Shown here: in pieces, positions 23,272 to 32,148 of the stretch
How the letters are laid out: each line of letters opens with the position of its first letter
How positions within the stretch are numbered: position 1 is the first letter of the stretch
Source of the DNA: Mariniflexile sp. TRM1-10
GTDB taxonomy: Bacteria > Bacteroidota > Bacteroidia > Flavobacteriales > Flavobacteriaceae
Direction: 5' to 3'
DNA: 64,000 nucleotides
Assembly (NCBI RefSeq): GCF_003425985.1
Contig: NZ_CP022985.1
Span: 4,386,001 to 4,450,000 of the forward strand
Translations under genes and position numbers: made by a program
The notes under the pieces: model-generated
Databases searched by the model: none
Told to the model about the DNA's origin: nothing
Seen by the model: the letters and a program-made list of their open reading frames with translations, nothing else

Positions 23272-25773
23272 ATGAACAAGATTTTTATATTATTAGGACT
23301 GCTCTTAGCAGTCCTAATTAGTAACGCCCAATCAAAAGGAAAAATTCCTGCCCAAGATTTTCATTTGTGGGTAAAATTAAATGATGAAAAATTAGCATCA
23401 AACGGAAAATGGATGTCGTTTAGGATTTCTAATAGTACAGGAAAAGACACTTTATTGCTATTAAATACAACGAATAATCAATTACATAAAATACCAAATG
23501 GCAAGAATGGAAACTTTTCACTCGATGCTAATTGGTTTACTTACAATAGCAACGATGAATTAATTGTAATAGACTTAAACAATAATAGCAAACGAAGCTT
23601 CAACAACATCAAAAAAACTGCATTTTGCGAAAAAAGTGAAAGAGTAGCTTTGCTTACTAAAGATTCTATTTTACATCTGCATGCCAAAAATCAAACGAAT
23701 CCAAAAGTATTTCTGAATATTCTTGATGTAGCTTTCAACAATAAGGGTGATTTGGCTTTGTCTTCATCAAAAGGTATCGAGCTACTTAAAAAGGCAGAAA
23801 CTAATCCAATATTTTTGACAAAAAGTGAAAAAGCTACTAAGCTGCGTTGGGATTATTCAAATCAAAATTTATTTTATTTTGAAAAAACGAAAAAACAAAA
23901 AAGCACTTTAGTTTCATTCAATGTAAATACAAAAAAGAGTGAAAAAATAAGGGAAAATATACTCGATTCATTAGAAATTGAAATGTTATCAAGTAGACCT
24001 GTTTTAACCGCCACAGAAGTAAACAGGAGTTTTGTTTTTGCAAAATCAAAAGCAAACTTACAGCCAACCGATGATTCATTAGTTGAGGTATGGGAATCTT
24101 TAAGTCCTTTACAATACCAATCCCAAAAAGAATTGGAAACTAGTTCTGGTAATCCCAAAATGTATACTTGGGACCTAAAAAATAATGTATTGAAAAAAAT
24201 GGTATCAGATTCACTTTTAAGGACTTTCATACTGCCAAATAGAAAGTATGTTTTAGCATATAACCCAATTGTTAGAGGACAATTACAATATGCAAATCCA
24301 GTGGTTGATTATTACCTATATGATATTAAAAAAGAGAGTTATGAATTATTTCTAAAGTCACAATCTACAGCCGTTGGAAAACTGATGCCATCACCCAATA
24401 GTAGATATATTGGTTATTTCAATCATCTAGGTTGGAATCAGTATGATTTCGATTCAAAAAAACACAATCTTATCCTTAATGAAAAATTCATTGTAGATAA
24501 TACATATCCTGAAAATGAAAATCTAAGTTGCTACGGTTGGACTAATGATAGTAAGTATTGTGTTTTAAATATAAGTTCCAATTTTTGGTTGATAAGTCAT
24601 GATGGTAAAGAAAAAATCAAAATAACAAATACAAACAAAACGCTTATTAACTTTAGATTAGTAAATGAAATGCACAAAAATAAAAAGCAATTTCTAAATG
24701 AAGAAATAGCCTATAAATCCATTGATCACAATAAAGGCATTTATTTAACGGCTTACAATCTGGATAAAACCATGTCGTTATACAAATGGACTAAAAAGAA
24801 AGAGCTTCAATTAATATACAAAAGCAATGGAAAGATGGCGATATGTTCAACAGATGAACAAAACAAAAATATATTGATTAAAGAAGAAACAGAACAAAAA
24901 CCTCCAGTATTGATTCAACTGAATACAGAAACAAAAAAAATCAAAATTTTATATAAATCAAATTTACAGTATACAAAGTACGATACTCCAAAAGTTGAAT
25001 TACTCTCGTATAAGGGCACAAATGGAAAATCATTAAATGCACTTTTACATTATCCTATGAGGTATGATAACACTAAGAAATACCCAATGATTGTTTACAT
25101 ATACGAAACATTGTCTCAGAATAGGTATGAATACAATTTCCCCACGAATTACCATGCCACTGGTTTCCCATTGGCAAATTATACTAATGATGAATATTTT
25201 GTATTGCAACCCGACATTAAATATAACATTGGAGATCCTGGAGAATCAATTTTAAATTGTGTAATGAAAAGTGTTGAAAGCGCTTTAGAAACTGCCAATA
25301 TTGATTTTAAAAGAGTGGGGATTATTGGCCATTCTTATGGTGGTCATGAAACATCTTTGCTAATCACTAAAACTCCATTTTTCGCAGCTGCTGTGGCTGG
25401 TGCAGCCTCAACCAATATGATTAGCGATTACCTTAGCTTAAATGAGGTAACAAACGAAGTGAAATTTTGGAAGTTTGAAATGCATCAATACAGGATGGGG
25501 TCAAATCCTTTTAATAATTTGGAATCCTATATTAATAACTCACCTGTAATGAATGCTCAAAAAATCACTACACCCTTACTAAGTTGGTCAGGTAAAGAAG
25601 ATGGTACAGTGGATTTTCGTCAAAGTGTTGAACTTCATTTGGCTCTCAAAAGATTAGAGAAAAAAAACACACTCCTTGTTTACCCTAATGAAGGCCATAT
25701 TCTGTCCAATCCAAAGGCTCAGTATGATTTGACACAAAAAATTAAATCATGGTTTGACTATTATCTCAAATAA
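23272..25773 (+). CDS. Secreted S9-family (prolyl-oligopeptidase-like) peptidase
   Basis: 833 residues from the ATG at 23272, which begins a signal peptide (MNKIFILLGLLLAVLISNAQ); the frame extends 12 codons upstream into susD but that start is unlikely. A beta-propeller-like region (about 25-560) is followed by an alpha/beta-hydrolase domain with GHSYGG (Ser688), an Asp in SGKEDGTVD and His in YPNEGHIL. It starts 1 base after the susD stop, so it is co-transcribed and probably trims the ligand of the SusCD pair in the periplasm or at the surface. Confidence 0.88.
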   Translation: MNKIFILLGLLLAVLISNAQSKGKIPAQDFHLWVKLNDEKLASNGKWMSFRISNSTGKDTLLLLNTTNNQLHKIPNGKNGNFSLDANWFTYNSNDELIVIDLNNNSKRSFNNIKKTAFCEKSERVALLTKDSILHLHAKNQTNPKVFLNILDVAFNNKGDLALSSSKGIELLKKAETNPIFLTKSEKATKLRWDYSNQNLFYFEKTKKQKSTLVSFNVNTKKSEKIRENILDSLEIEMLSSRPVLTATEVNRSFVFAKSKANLQPTDDSLVEVWESLSPLQYQSQKELETSSGNPKMYTWDLKNNVLKKMVSDSLLRTFILPNRKYVLAYNPIVRGQLQYANPVVDYYLYDIKKESYELFLKSQSTAVGKLMPSPNSRYIGYFNHLGWNQYDFDSKKHNLILNEKFIVDNTYPENENLSCYGWTNDSKYCVLNISSNFWLISHDGKEKIKITNTNKTLINFRLVNEMHKNKKQFLNEEIAYKSIDHNKGIYLTAYNLDKTMSLYKWTKKKELQLIYKSNGKMAICSTDEQNKNILIKEETEQKPPVLIQLNTETKKIKILYKSNLQYTKYDTPKVELLSYKGTNGKSLNALLHYPMRYDNTKKYPMIVYIYETLSQNRYEYNFPTNYHATGFPLANYTNDEYFVLQPDIKYNIGDPGESILNCVMKSVESALETANIDFKRVGIIGHSYGGHETSLLITKTPFFAAAVAGAASTNMISDYLSLNEVTNEVKFWKFEMHQYRMGSNPFNNLESYINNSPVMNAQKITTPLLSWSGKEDGTVDFRQSVELHLALKRLEKKNTLLVYPNEGHILSNPKAQYDLTQKIKSWFDYYLK

Positions 25774-25780
25774 ATTAAAA

Positions 25781-25817
25781 TACCAAAGCCAAAACCAATA
25801 AAGATTTGGCTTTGGTA
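25781..25817. terminator. Bidirectional terminator
   Basis: TACCAAAGCCAAA (25781-25793) and TTTGGCTTTGGTA (25805-25817) form a perfect 13-bp stem between the convergent peptidase and DUF6520 genes. Confidence 0.8.
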
Positions 25818-25825
25818 TAAACAAA

Positions 25826-26098
25826 TTATTGTTCAATCTCCCACAACAAAGTAGGACATGAAGTGCCACTTGCGTTCATTCTTCTTAGTTGAACTGAACC
25901 AAAGTAACATGGTTTCCCATTATTGGTGTCTTGACAATCAATAAACTTGTTTTCACAATTTCCCGGAGACACCTGAAGGTGTCCCTGATAAACAGTCAAA
26001 GCACTTTCATCAGCAGCTGGTTTGAAAGCAAAAGCACTGAAAATAGCGAAACCGAATGCAACCAACATAACTGTTGGTTTTAAAAACAACTTTTTCAT
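25826..26098 (-). CDS. Small secreted cysteine-containing protein (DUF6520-like)
   Basis: 90 residues. Begins MKKLFLKPTVMLVAFGFAIF, a signal peptide very characteristic of DUF6520. The mature ~65 residues contain four cysteines (48, 55, 64, 81) that could form two disulfides in the envelope. Function unknown. The gene for a MauE-type redox membrane protein lies immediately upstream on the same strand. Confidence 0.75.
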   Translation of the reverse strand: MKKLFLKPTVMLVAFGFAIFSAFAFKPAADESALTVYQGHLQVSPGNCENKFIDCQDTNNGKPCYFGSVQLRRMNASGTSCPTLLWEIEQ

Positions 26099-26177
26099 AA
26101 TTAAAAATTTAAATTAATGATCTACTCTGTTACAGGTTTTCGATCTTCCCCCGATACTGCAGTATATTTTAATTGAT

Positions 26178-27653
26178 TTAATAAAAATCTTTTTTAAATC
26201 TGTAGGTTCTAATATAATTACCGCTTAGTGTATAAATTAAATCTTCCGATACCATAAAATCCTTTAATTTACTTTGGTACTTATTATCAATATAAAAGCT
26301 AAATTGATAGGTGTTTTCCATAAAATCATAAACATCTATAATTGAATTATGTTCCCAATTCTCTTTAGGTTCATATCGGCCGAGTAGCCCAGCATGTATA
26401 TAAAGATAATTACCATAGGTTGCAGTCCTTTTGTTTACAGTAACTACGGGTTCACTCAGTTTTGAACCTTGTTTGGATTTAATAAATTTTACTTTGATTT
26501 TTGCTTTATTTGTGGTGTCTATGGTCTTACCATATTTATGTTCTTGTAAAAGTGTATCACAAACGGCATATTGGTTTCTGTAATAATAAGTATATAGTAT
26601 TTTATGATTTTGCTTATTGAAAAGATGGGTGCCATCTGTATCAAATAAACCATCAACCTGTTTGATAAGTATAGCTGGGTTTAATGCAACTTTTACAGAG
26701 TCAGCTACTACTAAGGTGCCAAGCACACTTTGATTAGTGTCACTACTGATAGCTCTAATGGAAACCCTATTTTTACTAATAGGAACAAAAGAAGTAAAAT
26801 AGGCTTCACGGTCTATATAAAGTGAAGCTTTCCAATCGTCAGTACTTCCTCTGTAAACAAAAGCTTCTGTTCCATCCCATACATAAAAGTAAGGAGAATC
26901 AATAGTTAAAGTCAGGCTTTTATATGTAAGCGCTGTTTGTGGTAATTTTATATAATGTTGTCTTTTATAACTTAGCGAAGAGTCTATTTCAGTTACAGTT
27001 AATGGTGCTGTATGATTGCCTAAATACACTTTATCACTTCCATAACCCGCTATATAATAAGAGTTAAATTTTAAATCCATCTCACTAACGTATTGTATAG
27101 GATAATGTGGAAAACTTCTTGTGAAATTATTCCGTTCTTGCTTCATCCATTCAGAGGTATGAAACAATGCATAAACTAACGATAAGCTAAGTAGAAATAG
27201 GAAGATAAGTTTAATATTAGTACGTTTTATAATCTCATTATTCTCTAAATAAAGAGCAACAGTACCCAAAAACACAAATAACAAATTAAAATAAAGATGT
27301 TCTTTCCAATTTAACTGTTCAAGTATTCCACCGCATGAACAGGGTACATTTGGACTAAAATTAATCATTATAAAAATATAAGCCGAAAAAGTACTCATTA
27401 AGAAGGTGCTCAAATATAAACTCATCCTTCTTGTTTTAGGAAAGACCAAAAAAAAGGCAAGTAGTAACTCTAGGATAGGAATAAAAAACGAAATGAAACC
27501 TGCAAATGAACTTATTAAAGGTGATTGCCCTAACTGAACCTGAAAGTTTTCAAAGTCTAGCAATTTACTTACCGAGGCATATACAAAGAGTAAAATATAA
27601 AGGAAACAAATAGCCTCTAAAAAGAAACGCTGTATTTTAATTGAAATTCGCAT
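26178..27653 (-). CDS. MauE/DoxX-type redox membrane protein with a C-terminal periplasmic domain
   Basis: 491 residues. Four membrane helices in the first ~165 residues, with Cys105-Ser-Cys107 in NVPCSCGGILEQ, as in MauE/DoxD-like proteins that pass redox equivalents across the membrane. The rest (about 190-491) is a beta-rich domain with repeated blades, probably periplasmic. A role in disulfide formation for the neighbouring four-cysteine protein is plausible (inference). Same strand and order as the DUF6520-like gene, 79 bases apart. Confidence 0.8.
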   Translation of the reverse strand: MRISIKIQRFFLEAICFLYILLFVYASVSKLLDFENFQVQLGQSPLISSFAGFISFFIPILELLLAFFLVFPKTRRMSLYLSTFLMSTFSAYIFIMINFSPNVPCSCGGILEQLNWKEHLYFNLLFVFLGTVALYLENNEIIKRTNIKLIFLFLLSLSLVYALFHTSEWMKQERNNFTRSFPHYPIQYVSEMDLKFNSYYIAGYGSDKVYLGNHTAPLTVTEIDSSLSYKRQHYIKLPQTALTYKSLTLTIDSPYFYVWDGTEAFVYRGSTDDWKASLYIDREAYFTSFVPISKNRVSIRAISSDTNQSVLGTLVVADSVKVALNPAILIKQVDGLFDTDGTHLFNKQNHKILYTYYYRNQYAVCDTLLQEHKYGKTIDTTNKAKIKVKFIKSKQGSKLSEPVVTVNKRTATYGNYLYIHAGLLGRYEPKENWEHNSIIDVYDFMENTYQFSFYIDNKYQSKLKDFMVSEDLIYTLSGNYIRTYRFKKDFY

Positions 27654-27777
27654 TACTCAATAGTTTTAATTTTATAGAGTAAAATTCACAATTAATAATT
27701 TAAAACACTTGTGTTATCGGGAGATTTGCTTATCAAAAAAGGATTAAATAACTGATAACTAATCATTTGTAGTATAA

Positions 27778-27936
27778 GGATCTGTAAGGAAATAAAGTGC
27801 ACAAATTTGAGGCAATTATTTTATTCTTTTTCAAGGCAAAATTTTCAAGCATAGCCTTAGCTACGGTTCAAAATTTTAACGAAGAAAAAGGATAAAAGAA
27901 ACAGTCAAAATGGGTAGTTTATTTCCTTACAGATCC
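27778..27936. repeat. Long imperfect palindrome abutting the araC-like stop codon
   Basis: GGATCTGTAAGGAAATAAA (27778-27796) is repeated inverted at the right end (27918-27936). The inner parts AAAATTTT...CATAGCCTTAGCTACGGT...AAAATTTT also pair. 159 bp in all, MITE-like; the last base belongs to the stop codon of the araC-like gene. Confidence 0.65.
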
Positions 27937-28856
27937 TAAGTGTCTTTCTTAGAAATGCGGGCAACCTCATTCGGAGAAATCTCAAATTGCTTTTTAAACG
28001 ATTTGGAAAAATTGGGATAGTCTGTAAAACCATTCATCGTAGCAATATTTTTTAATGGTATGGTAGTTTGCTGAATCATTAGAAAAGCTCTTTTCAATCG
28101 TTCAATAGTGTAAAATTTATAAATACTGGTTTTAAAGAAATGTCTGAAACCATCTTTCAATTTATATTCATTGGTGCCAAAATACTTTGACAACTCTTTT
28201 AAAGAAGGCAATGGCTCTTCCAAATGGGCAAGGATGTAATCATATACCTTTTGTATCAATTGAGCATCCGATTTTCTTGAATTAGGATGCTTTTCTATTT
28301 CTTCAGTATTATTTAACTCTAGCGAAACATTTGCATTTTGCGGAACTGATACTACAAAACTCAAAATAATTTCATCTCGATTAAATAAGGTTGTAATGGA
28401 ACAATCAGCAGAAATAATTAATTGCTCTTTCGTCAAAAAGTGCAAAGGAATCATCGTTTGATTGGAAAGGTCATCTTGAAATGCTTCTTTCACAAAATTT
28501 AGTTTTTGAAAGGAGTCAGTAGTTATAAAAGCTTCAATAGATTGTCCAATTAACTCAAAACTCTCATAACCTAGAATGGTAAGTACAGTTGGATTAAAAC
28601 TTTTTACGACAAACAAATGATCCAATACCAAATTAGTTTGAGTAATAAATCGATAGGTACTGTGAGGATTTACATAGCCAGCATGAAAAATGGATTCTTT
28701 CATTTCTTCAGCAACCATGTTGATTAAAACAACTAAAGTCTCCAACTCATCATCATAAGAACTCAAAGGAATACGATTACTGAAATTCCCTCTTGCCATT
28801 TCAAACAACATTTGATGTATGGCAACAATGCGTTCTTGATTATGATGTTTATCCAT
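27936..28856 (-). CDS. AraC-family regulator with an N-terminal PAS-like domain
   Basis: 306 residues. N-terminal ARGNFSNRIP segment (HAMP-like), a PAS-like core (FNPTVLTILGYESFELIGQS), and a C-terminal AraC HTH pair (SLKELSKYFGTNEYKLKDGF ... LKNIATMNGFTDYPNFSKSFKKQF). Soluble, probably senses a cytosolic or redox signal. Likely regulator of the MauE/DUF6520 genes and perhaps the SusCD locus, by position. Confidence 0.85.
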   Translation of the reverse strand: MDKHHNQERIVAIHQMLFEMARGNFSNRIPLSSYDDELETLVVLINMVAEEMKESIFHAGYVNPHSTYRFITQTNLVLDHLFVVKSFNPTVLTILGYESFELIGQSIEAFITTDSFQKLNFVKEAFQDDLSNQTMIPLHFLTKEQLIISADCSITTLFNRDEIILSFVVSVPQNANVSLELNNTEEIEKHPNSRKSDAQLIQKVYDYILAHLEEPLPSLKELSKYFGTNEYKLKDGFRHFFKTSIYKFYTIERLKRAFLMIQQTTIPLKNIATMNGFTDYPNFSKSFKKQFEISPNEVARISKKDT

Positions 28857-28874
28857 ATAATAAATTGTATTCGG

Positions 28875-29258
28875 TTATAGATATTCCTTTAAATAATTAA
28901 TAGCATCTTCTTTGTTTATAAAAAGTTGAGTGGGCACAGTAGGTTTACTAATTTGCAAATAAAAATTACTAATAGTAATGGAAACCTTTTGATGTACTAT
29001 CAAGCCTACTGCTTTGGTCAATAATGAACCCGATTGAGCTAAATAATCTCTACCAGACTTATCTGTATCAATGATTCCTCGTATGTCACAAACTATTGGA
29101 TAAGATTTTTCATTTTGAAATTGAATACGGTCAGCAACAACTCGCTTGGCAACATGCAAATCAAGAATGATGTCAGGTTTATATTCAAAAAAGAGAATGC
29201 CATTTTCGACCCAAAATAAGGCGTGCTCATTCTCATAAGCGTCATGAGCTGCAATCAT
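28875..29258 (-). CDS. Small SpoIIAA/STAS-like protein of unknown function
   Basis: 127 residues; alpha/beta pattern with IVCDIRGIIDTDKSGRDYLA and a C-terminal helix DAINYLKEYL, similar to SpoIIAA-like proteins common near Bacteroidota regulators. No catalytic motif. Upstream of, and on the same strand as, the araC-like gene with an 18-base gap, so they are probably co-transcribed and may interact. Confidence 0.6.
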   Translation of the reverse strand: MIAAHDAYENEHALFWVENGILFFEYKPDIILDLHVAKRVVADRIQFQNEKSYPIVCDIRGIIDTDKSGRDYLAQSGSLLTKAVGLIVHQKVSITISNFYLQISKPTVPTQLFINKEDAINYLKEYL

Positions 29259-29542
29259 GTTTTTATGAAGTGTTTGTTAGAATTTAACAAAAATAGAAAC
29301 AATTTTAATTTTTTCGTTTGTCAATTTGGGATAATTTGATGAAAAATAAAGAATTTCTTGTCAATTCGGGAATTTAGTATGTCAGAAACGGAGTATTGAA
29401 TAATGTAATACAAAACATATAAAATTTTATAATGAAATTTAAAAACTAAAATCGAATAATAGCTATTTAGACAGATGATCAAATAACCAGACCAACAAAA
29501 AATGGCAAAAATCAAACACAACCTATTTATAACTAATTTTTT
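29259..29542. other. Intergenic region between divergent genes
   Basis: 284 bp, very AT-rich, no supported gene. TTGTCAATTTGGGA (29319-29332) and TTGTCAATTCGGGA (29357-29370) form a 14-base direct repeat that could be a regulator site for the STAS-like/araC-like transcript. Confidence 0.4.
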
Positions 29543-30379
29543 ATGATGTTTAAAAAGACAGTTGAATCATTTAATACAAATTGCAACGAAATTTTAGAAT
29601 CAAATGATACAATGCTAAACAAAGCCAGTAAAGGAATTATATTGTGTAATCAAACATTATCCAGTTTAAAAGAAATTGTGGACAAACGTGATTTCAATAC
29701 GGTTCCTGAAGAAATTGATTTCTTTAAAAACAATAAGCCCATTCCGATGAGTTTATTAATTTTCTTTACCGAAGTAAGATCTTGTGAATTGAGAATGCCA
29801 AAAGCTGGAACAACCTACAAAGTGCAATTTTTACAAAAAGAGCTTCGCAAAATTAATAAGTTCTTTTATAAGAATGCCGATTTTGTACACTACATGGAGC
29901 AGGGATATAGTTATTTAGACCATCAGTTTTTTACCCGAAACCACAGGAATAATTTTCCATACACACCAATGACCGATTATTATCAGTTTCCTGAATTTTC
30001 AACGTCACAAGACATGCTTTGGGCAAAAGTAAAGGCAATGTATCGGTTTATACATTACATACGACAGGCCTTAAAACGCTTAAAAGTTGATGATGCGGAT
30101 ATTTTTGAAGAAAAAAAACATAAGGTAATCGTCTGGACTGGTCCTAAAACTGCATTAACCGAATTAATTTATGCGTTATTCTCTAATGGAGCAATCAATC
30201 ATGGAGCAGCCGACATCAATTTGATTACAGCATCATTTGAAGATTTTTTCAATATCAAATTGGATAACATCTACAAAACATATTCCGAAATCAAGGCTCG
30301 TAAAAGTAGTAAGACCAAATTCTTGGAAGAACTAACTCTTAATTTACAACAAAAAATAGCTAGAGAGGATATGAATTAA
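29543..30379 (+). CDS. rteC: RteC-domain protein
   Basis: 278 residues resembling RteC of Bacteroides conjugative transposons: LRMPKAGTTYKVQFLQKELRKINKFF, YLDHQFFTRN and VWTGPKTALTELIYALFSNGAINHG. In CTnDOT RteC activates excision genes; here the mobile context fits but no excisionase operon of that type is seen. Followed by a terminator (30401-30444). Confidence 0.8.
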   Translation: MMFKKTVESFNTNCNEILESNDTMLNKASKGIILCNQTLSSLKEIVDKRDFNTVPEEIDFFKNNKPIPMSLLIFFTEVRSCELRMPKAGTTYKVQFLQKELRKINKFFYKNADFVHYMEQGYSYLDHQFFTRNHRNNFPYTPMTDYYQFPEFSTSQDMLWAKVKAMYRFIHYIRQALKRLKVDDADIFEEKKHKVIVWTGPKTALTELIYALFSNGAINHGAADINLITASFEDFFNIKLDNIYKTYSEIKARKSSKTKFLEELTLNLQQKIAREDMN

Positions 30380-30400
30380 ACACGTAACTACGAAAACACA

Positions 30401-30444
30401 AAGCAGTAAACACCTCATTTTATTAGGGTTTACTGCTTTTTTTT
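30401..30444 (+). terminator. Terminator of the rteC-like gene
   Basis: AAGCAGTAAAC and GTTTACTGCTT form an 11-bp stem followed by eight T. Confidence 0.8.
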
Positions 30445-30663
30445 ATTAATAATATCCTTGAGAATAGCGAATCACTTCATTTCTATTCTAAAATGAAAAT
30501 CAAATCCTATCAAATCAAAATAATGGAGTCAGCAACTACGGGACTTGTTCATATTCTAATGTTAAATTTTATCGGTACTACGAAACGCATTGGGATAAAA
30601 TGAAATAAAATAGAAGGTATTTTGTAATCATAAAACAAATGATAACAATTAAAATCAAATCGT

Positions 30664-30954
30664 ATGACACTAGCAATCCTAACAAAAGAAGATCTCCAAC
30701 AATTCAAAACTGAACTCTTAACAGAAATCAAGAAAATTATAAAATCTGAAGATAATGCCATTTCAAAAAAATGGCTTAAATCAAAAGAAGTCGTCAAACT
30801 ATTAAACATCTCCTCTGGAACCCTACAAAACTTACGCATCAACGGAACCCTAACCTACACTAAAGTCGGTGGCACGCTCTACTACGACAACGCAGATATA
30901 GAAAAACTACTAAACACCAACAAAACAAACGCAATACCAACGCTTTTCAAGTAA
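30664..30954 (+). CDS. Excisionase-type helix-turn-helix protein
   Basis: 96 residues. KWLKSKEVVKLLNISSGTLQNLRINGTLTYTKVGGTLYYDNADIEKLL is a winged-helix HTH_17 domain as in excisionase-like and Bacteroidota mobile-element proteins. A helical N-terminal extension precedes it. Candidate recombination directionality factor for the island integrase, though it lies 26 kb from it. Confidence 0.8.
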   Translation: MTLAILTKEDLQQFKTELLTEIKKIIKSEDNAISKKWLKSKEVVKLLNISSGTLQNLRINGTLTYTKVGGTLYYDNADIEKLLNTNKTNAIPTLFK

Positions 30955-31046
30955 CCACTACTTTGTCAACCTGAACTAAAATCCAGAGCTTGACGAAGGA
31001 CAGGTTCTTGTCTTAATACTTAATACTCAAATCTTAATACTTCCAA

Positions 31047-31961
31047 ATGAACTACATCAAACACCTAACAGGCTTCTTCGAAAAAGTAGTAAGTGACAAA
31101 GCCCTGAATCCAACCCATGTCAGCCTTTACATGGCCCTGTTCCAATTTTGGAATTGCAATCGATTCAAAAACCCAATCAGCATCAATCGTGATGAGGTAA
31201 TGAGAATCAGCAAAATCAGCTCCAAGGCAACATATCATAAATGCTTGAAGAATTTACACAGTTTGAGCTACATCAATTACGAACCATCCTACAACCCATT
31301 TAAAGGCAGTCATGTCATCATGTTCAACTTTTCAGAAGATTTAAAACCACAACCAAAATCCGAAAGAAAACCAAAAAATGAACCACTTACTAAACCTGTT
31401 ATTGGACAAGCTCTAAACAAGTCTTGTACTAGTAGTGAAACAGGTACTGAACAAGCAGTAGTACCTTCTATAAACTATATAAACAATACAAACACTTTAA
31501 ACGATAAAAACGTTTCAAACTTGGAAAAGCAATCAAAAAAAATTGAAGAAAATAATTTTTCAGAATTTAAAAATGAAACTGAAGAAAAGAAAGAAAAAAA
31601 GTTGCGCGAAAAAAAGAAATCCATTTCGGATTCACCGACACCAATAGAGAAAAATAAGTATGCAGGAGGTAAAGAGTTCTTTGTTACTTCGAGCGCAGTC
31701 GAGAAGCCAACAATCGAAGAAGTAAAAACCTATTTCCAAGAAAACAACTTCCCGGAACTAGAAGCCCAAAAGTTTTTCAATTATTTCTCCAGTGTGGGTT
31801 GGCTAGTCGGTGGAAAAACACCAATGGTCGATTGGCAAGCAGCAGCACAAAATTGGATACTAAACAGTACAAATTTCAATCACAACACCGACACTAATCC
31901 AATAAATCGCCCAAAACACCTCAACACCGTAACCGATAAAAACTATGCCGAACCTTTATAA
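31047..31961 (+). CDS. Mobile-element protein with a winged-helix-like N-terminus
   Basis: 304 residues. N-terminal ~100 residues (MNYIKHLTGFFEKVVSDKAL...) look like the winged-helix replication or regulation proteins found with RteC-type genes in Bacteroidota elements. A lysine/glutamate-rich linker (about 140-210) and a C-terminal PTIEEVKTYFQENNFPELEAQKFFNYFSSVGWLVGGK segment follow, the last resembling a DnaT/replication-associated tail. A REP-like sequence (31687-31706) is absorbed in the linker-to-tail coding region. Likely part of a replication module with the ATPase downstream. Confidence 0.55.
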   Translation: MNYIKHLTGFFEKVVSDKALNPTHVSLYMALFQFWNCNRFKNPISINRDEVMRISKISSKATYHKCLKNLHSLSYINYEPSYNPFKGSHVIMFNFSEDLKPQPKSERKPKNEPLTKPVIGQALNKSCTSSETGTEQAVVPSINYINNTNTLNDKNVSNLEKQSKKIEENNFSEFKNETEEKKEKKLREKKKSISDSPTPIEKNKYAGGKEFFVTSSAVEKPTIEEVKTYFQENNFPELEAQKFFNYFSSVGWLVGGKTPMVDWQAAAQNWILNSTNFNHNTDTNPINRPKHLNTVTDKNYAEPL

Positions 31962-31962
31962 C

Positions 31963-31996
31963 ACTACTGTCATACTGAACTTGTTTCAGTATCTCA
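31963..31996. repeat. REP-like sequence CTGTCATACTGAACTTGTTTCAG
   Basis: A short copy of the widespread flavobacterial TGTCAT-CTGAACTTGTTTCAGGATCTC repeat lies between two genes; a related but altered one lies at 30965-31010. Confidence 0.45.
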
Positions 31997-32029
31997 ATTC
32001 CTGCGCACTTTGCAGTTAATTTTTTAGTT

Positions 32030-32146
32030 ATGGAAAACGAAATAAAATCCCATTATAGCTATTCAGAAGTCATAAAATGGCTCGAAAAAAAAGATTTGAT
32101 ATTAAGAGGAGGACTGCCAGTGGCAGTCAGGTATAAAAATAATTAG
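32030..32146 (+). pseudogene. Truncated copy of the downstream ATPase gene's 5' end
   Basis: 38 codons: YSEVIKWLEKKDLIL matches YLEIIAWLEKKGIEL at the start of the next gene. After that the frame runs into a 17-base perfect palindrome (GACTGCCAGTGGCAGTC, about 32114-32130) and stops. It looks like the remnant of an ATPase gene that has been replaced. Confidence 0.5.
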
Positions 32147-32148
32147 TT

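Noticed and set aside
29321..29521. 66-codon minus-strand ORF upstream of rteC
   Set aside because: Extremely AT-rich with a hydrophobic composition as expected by chance; covers the likely promoter region.
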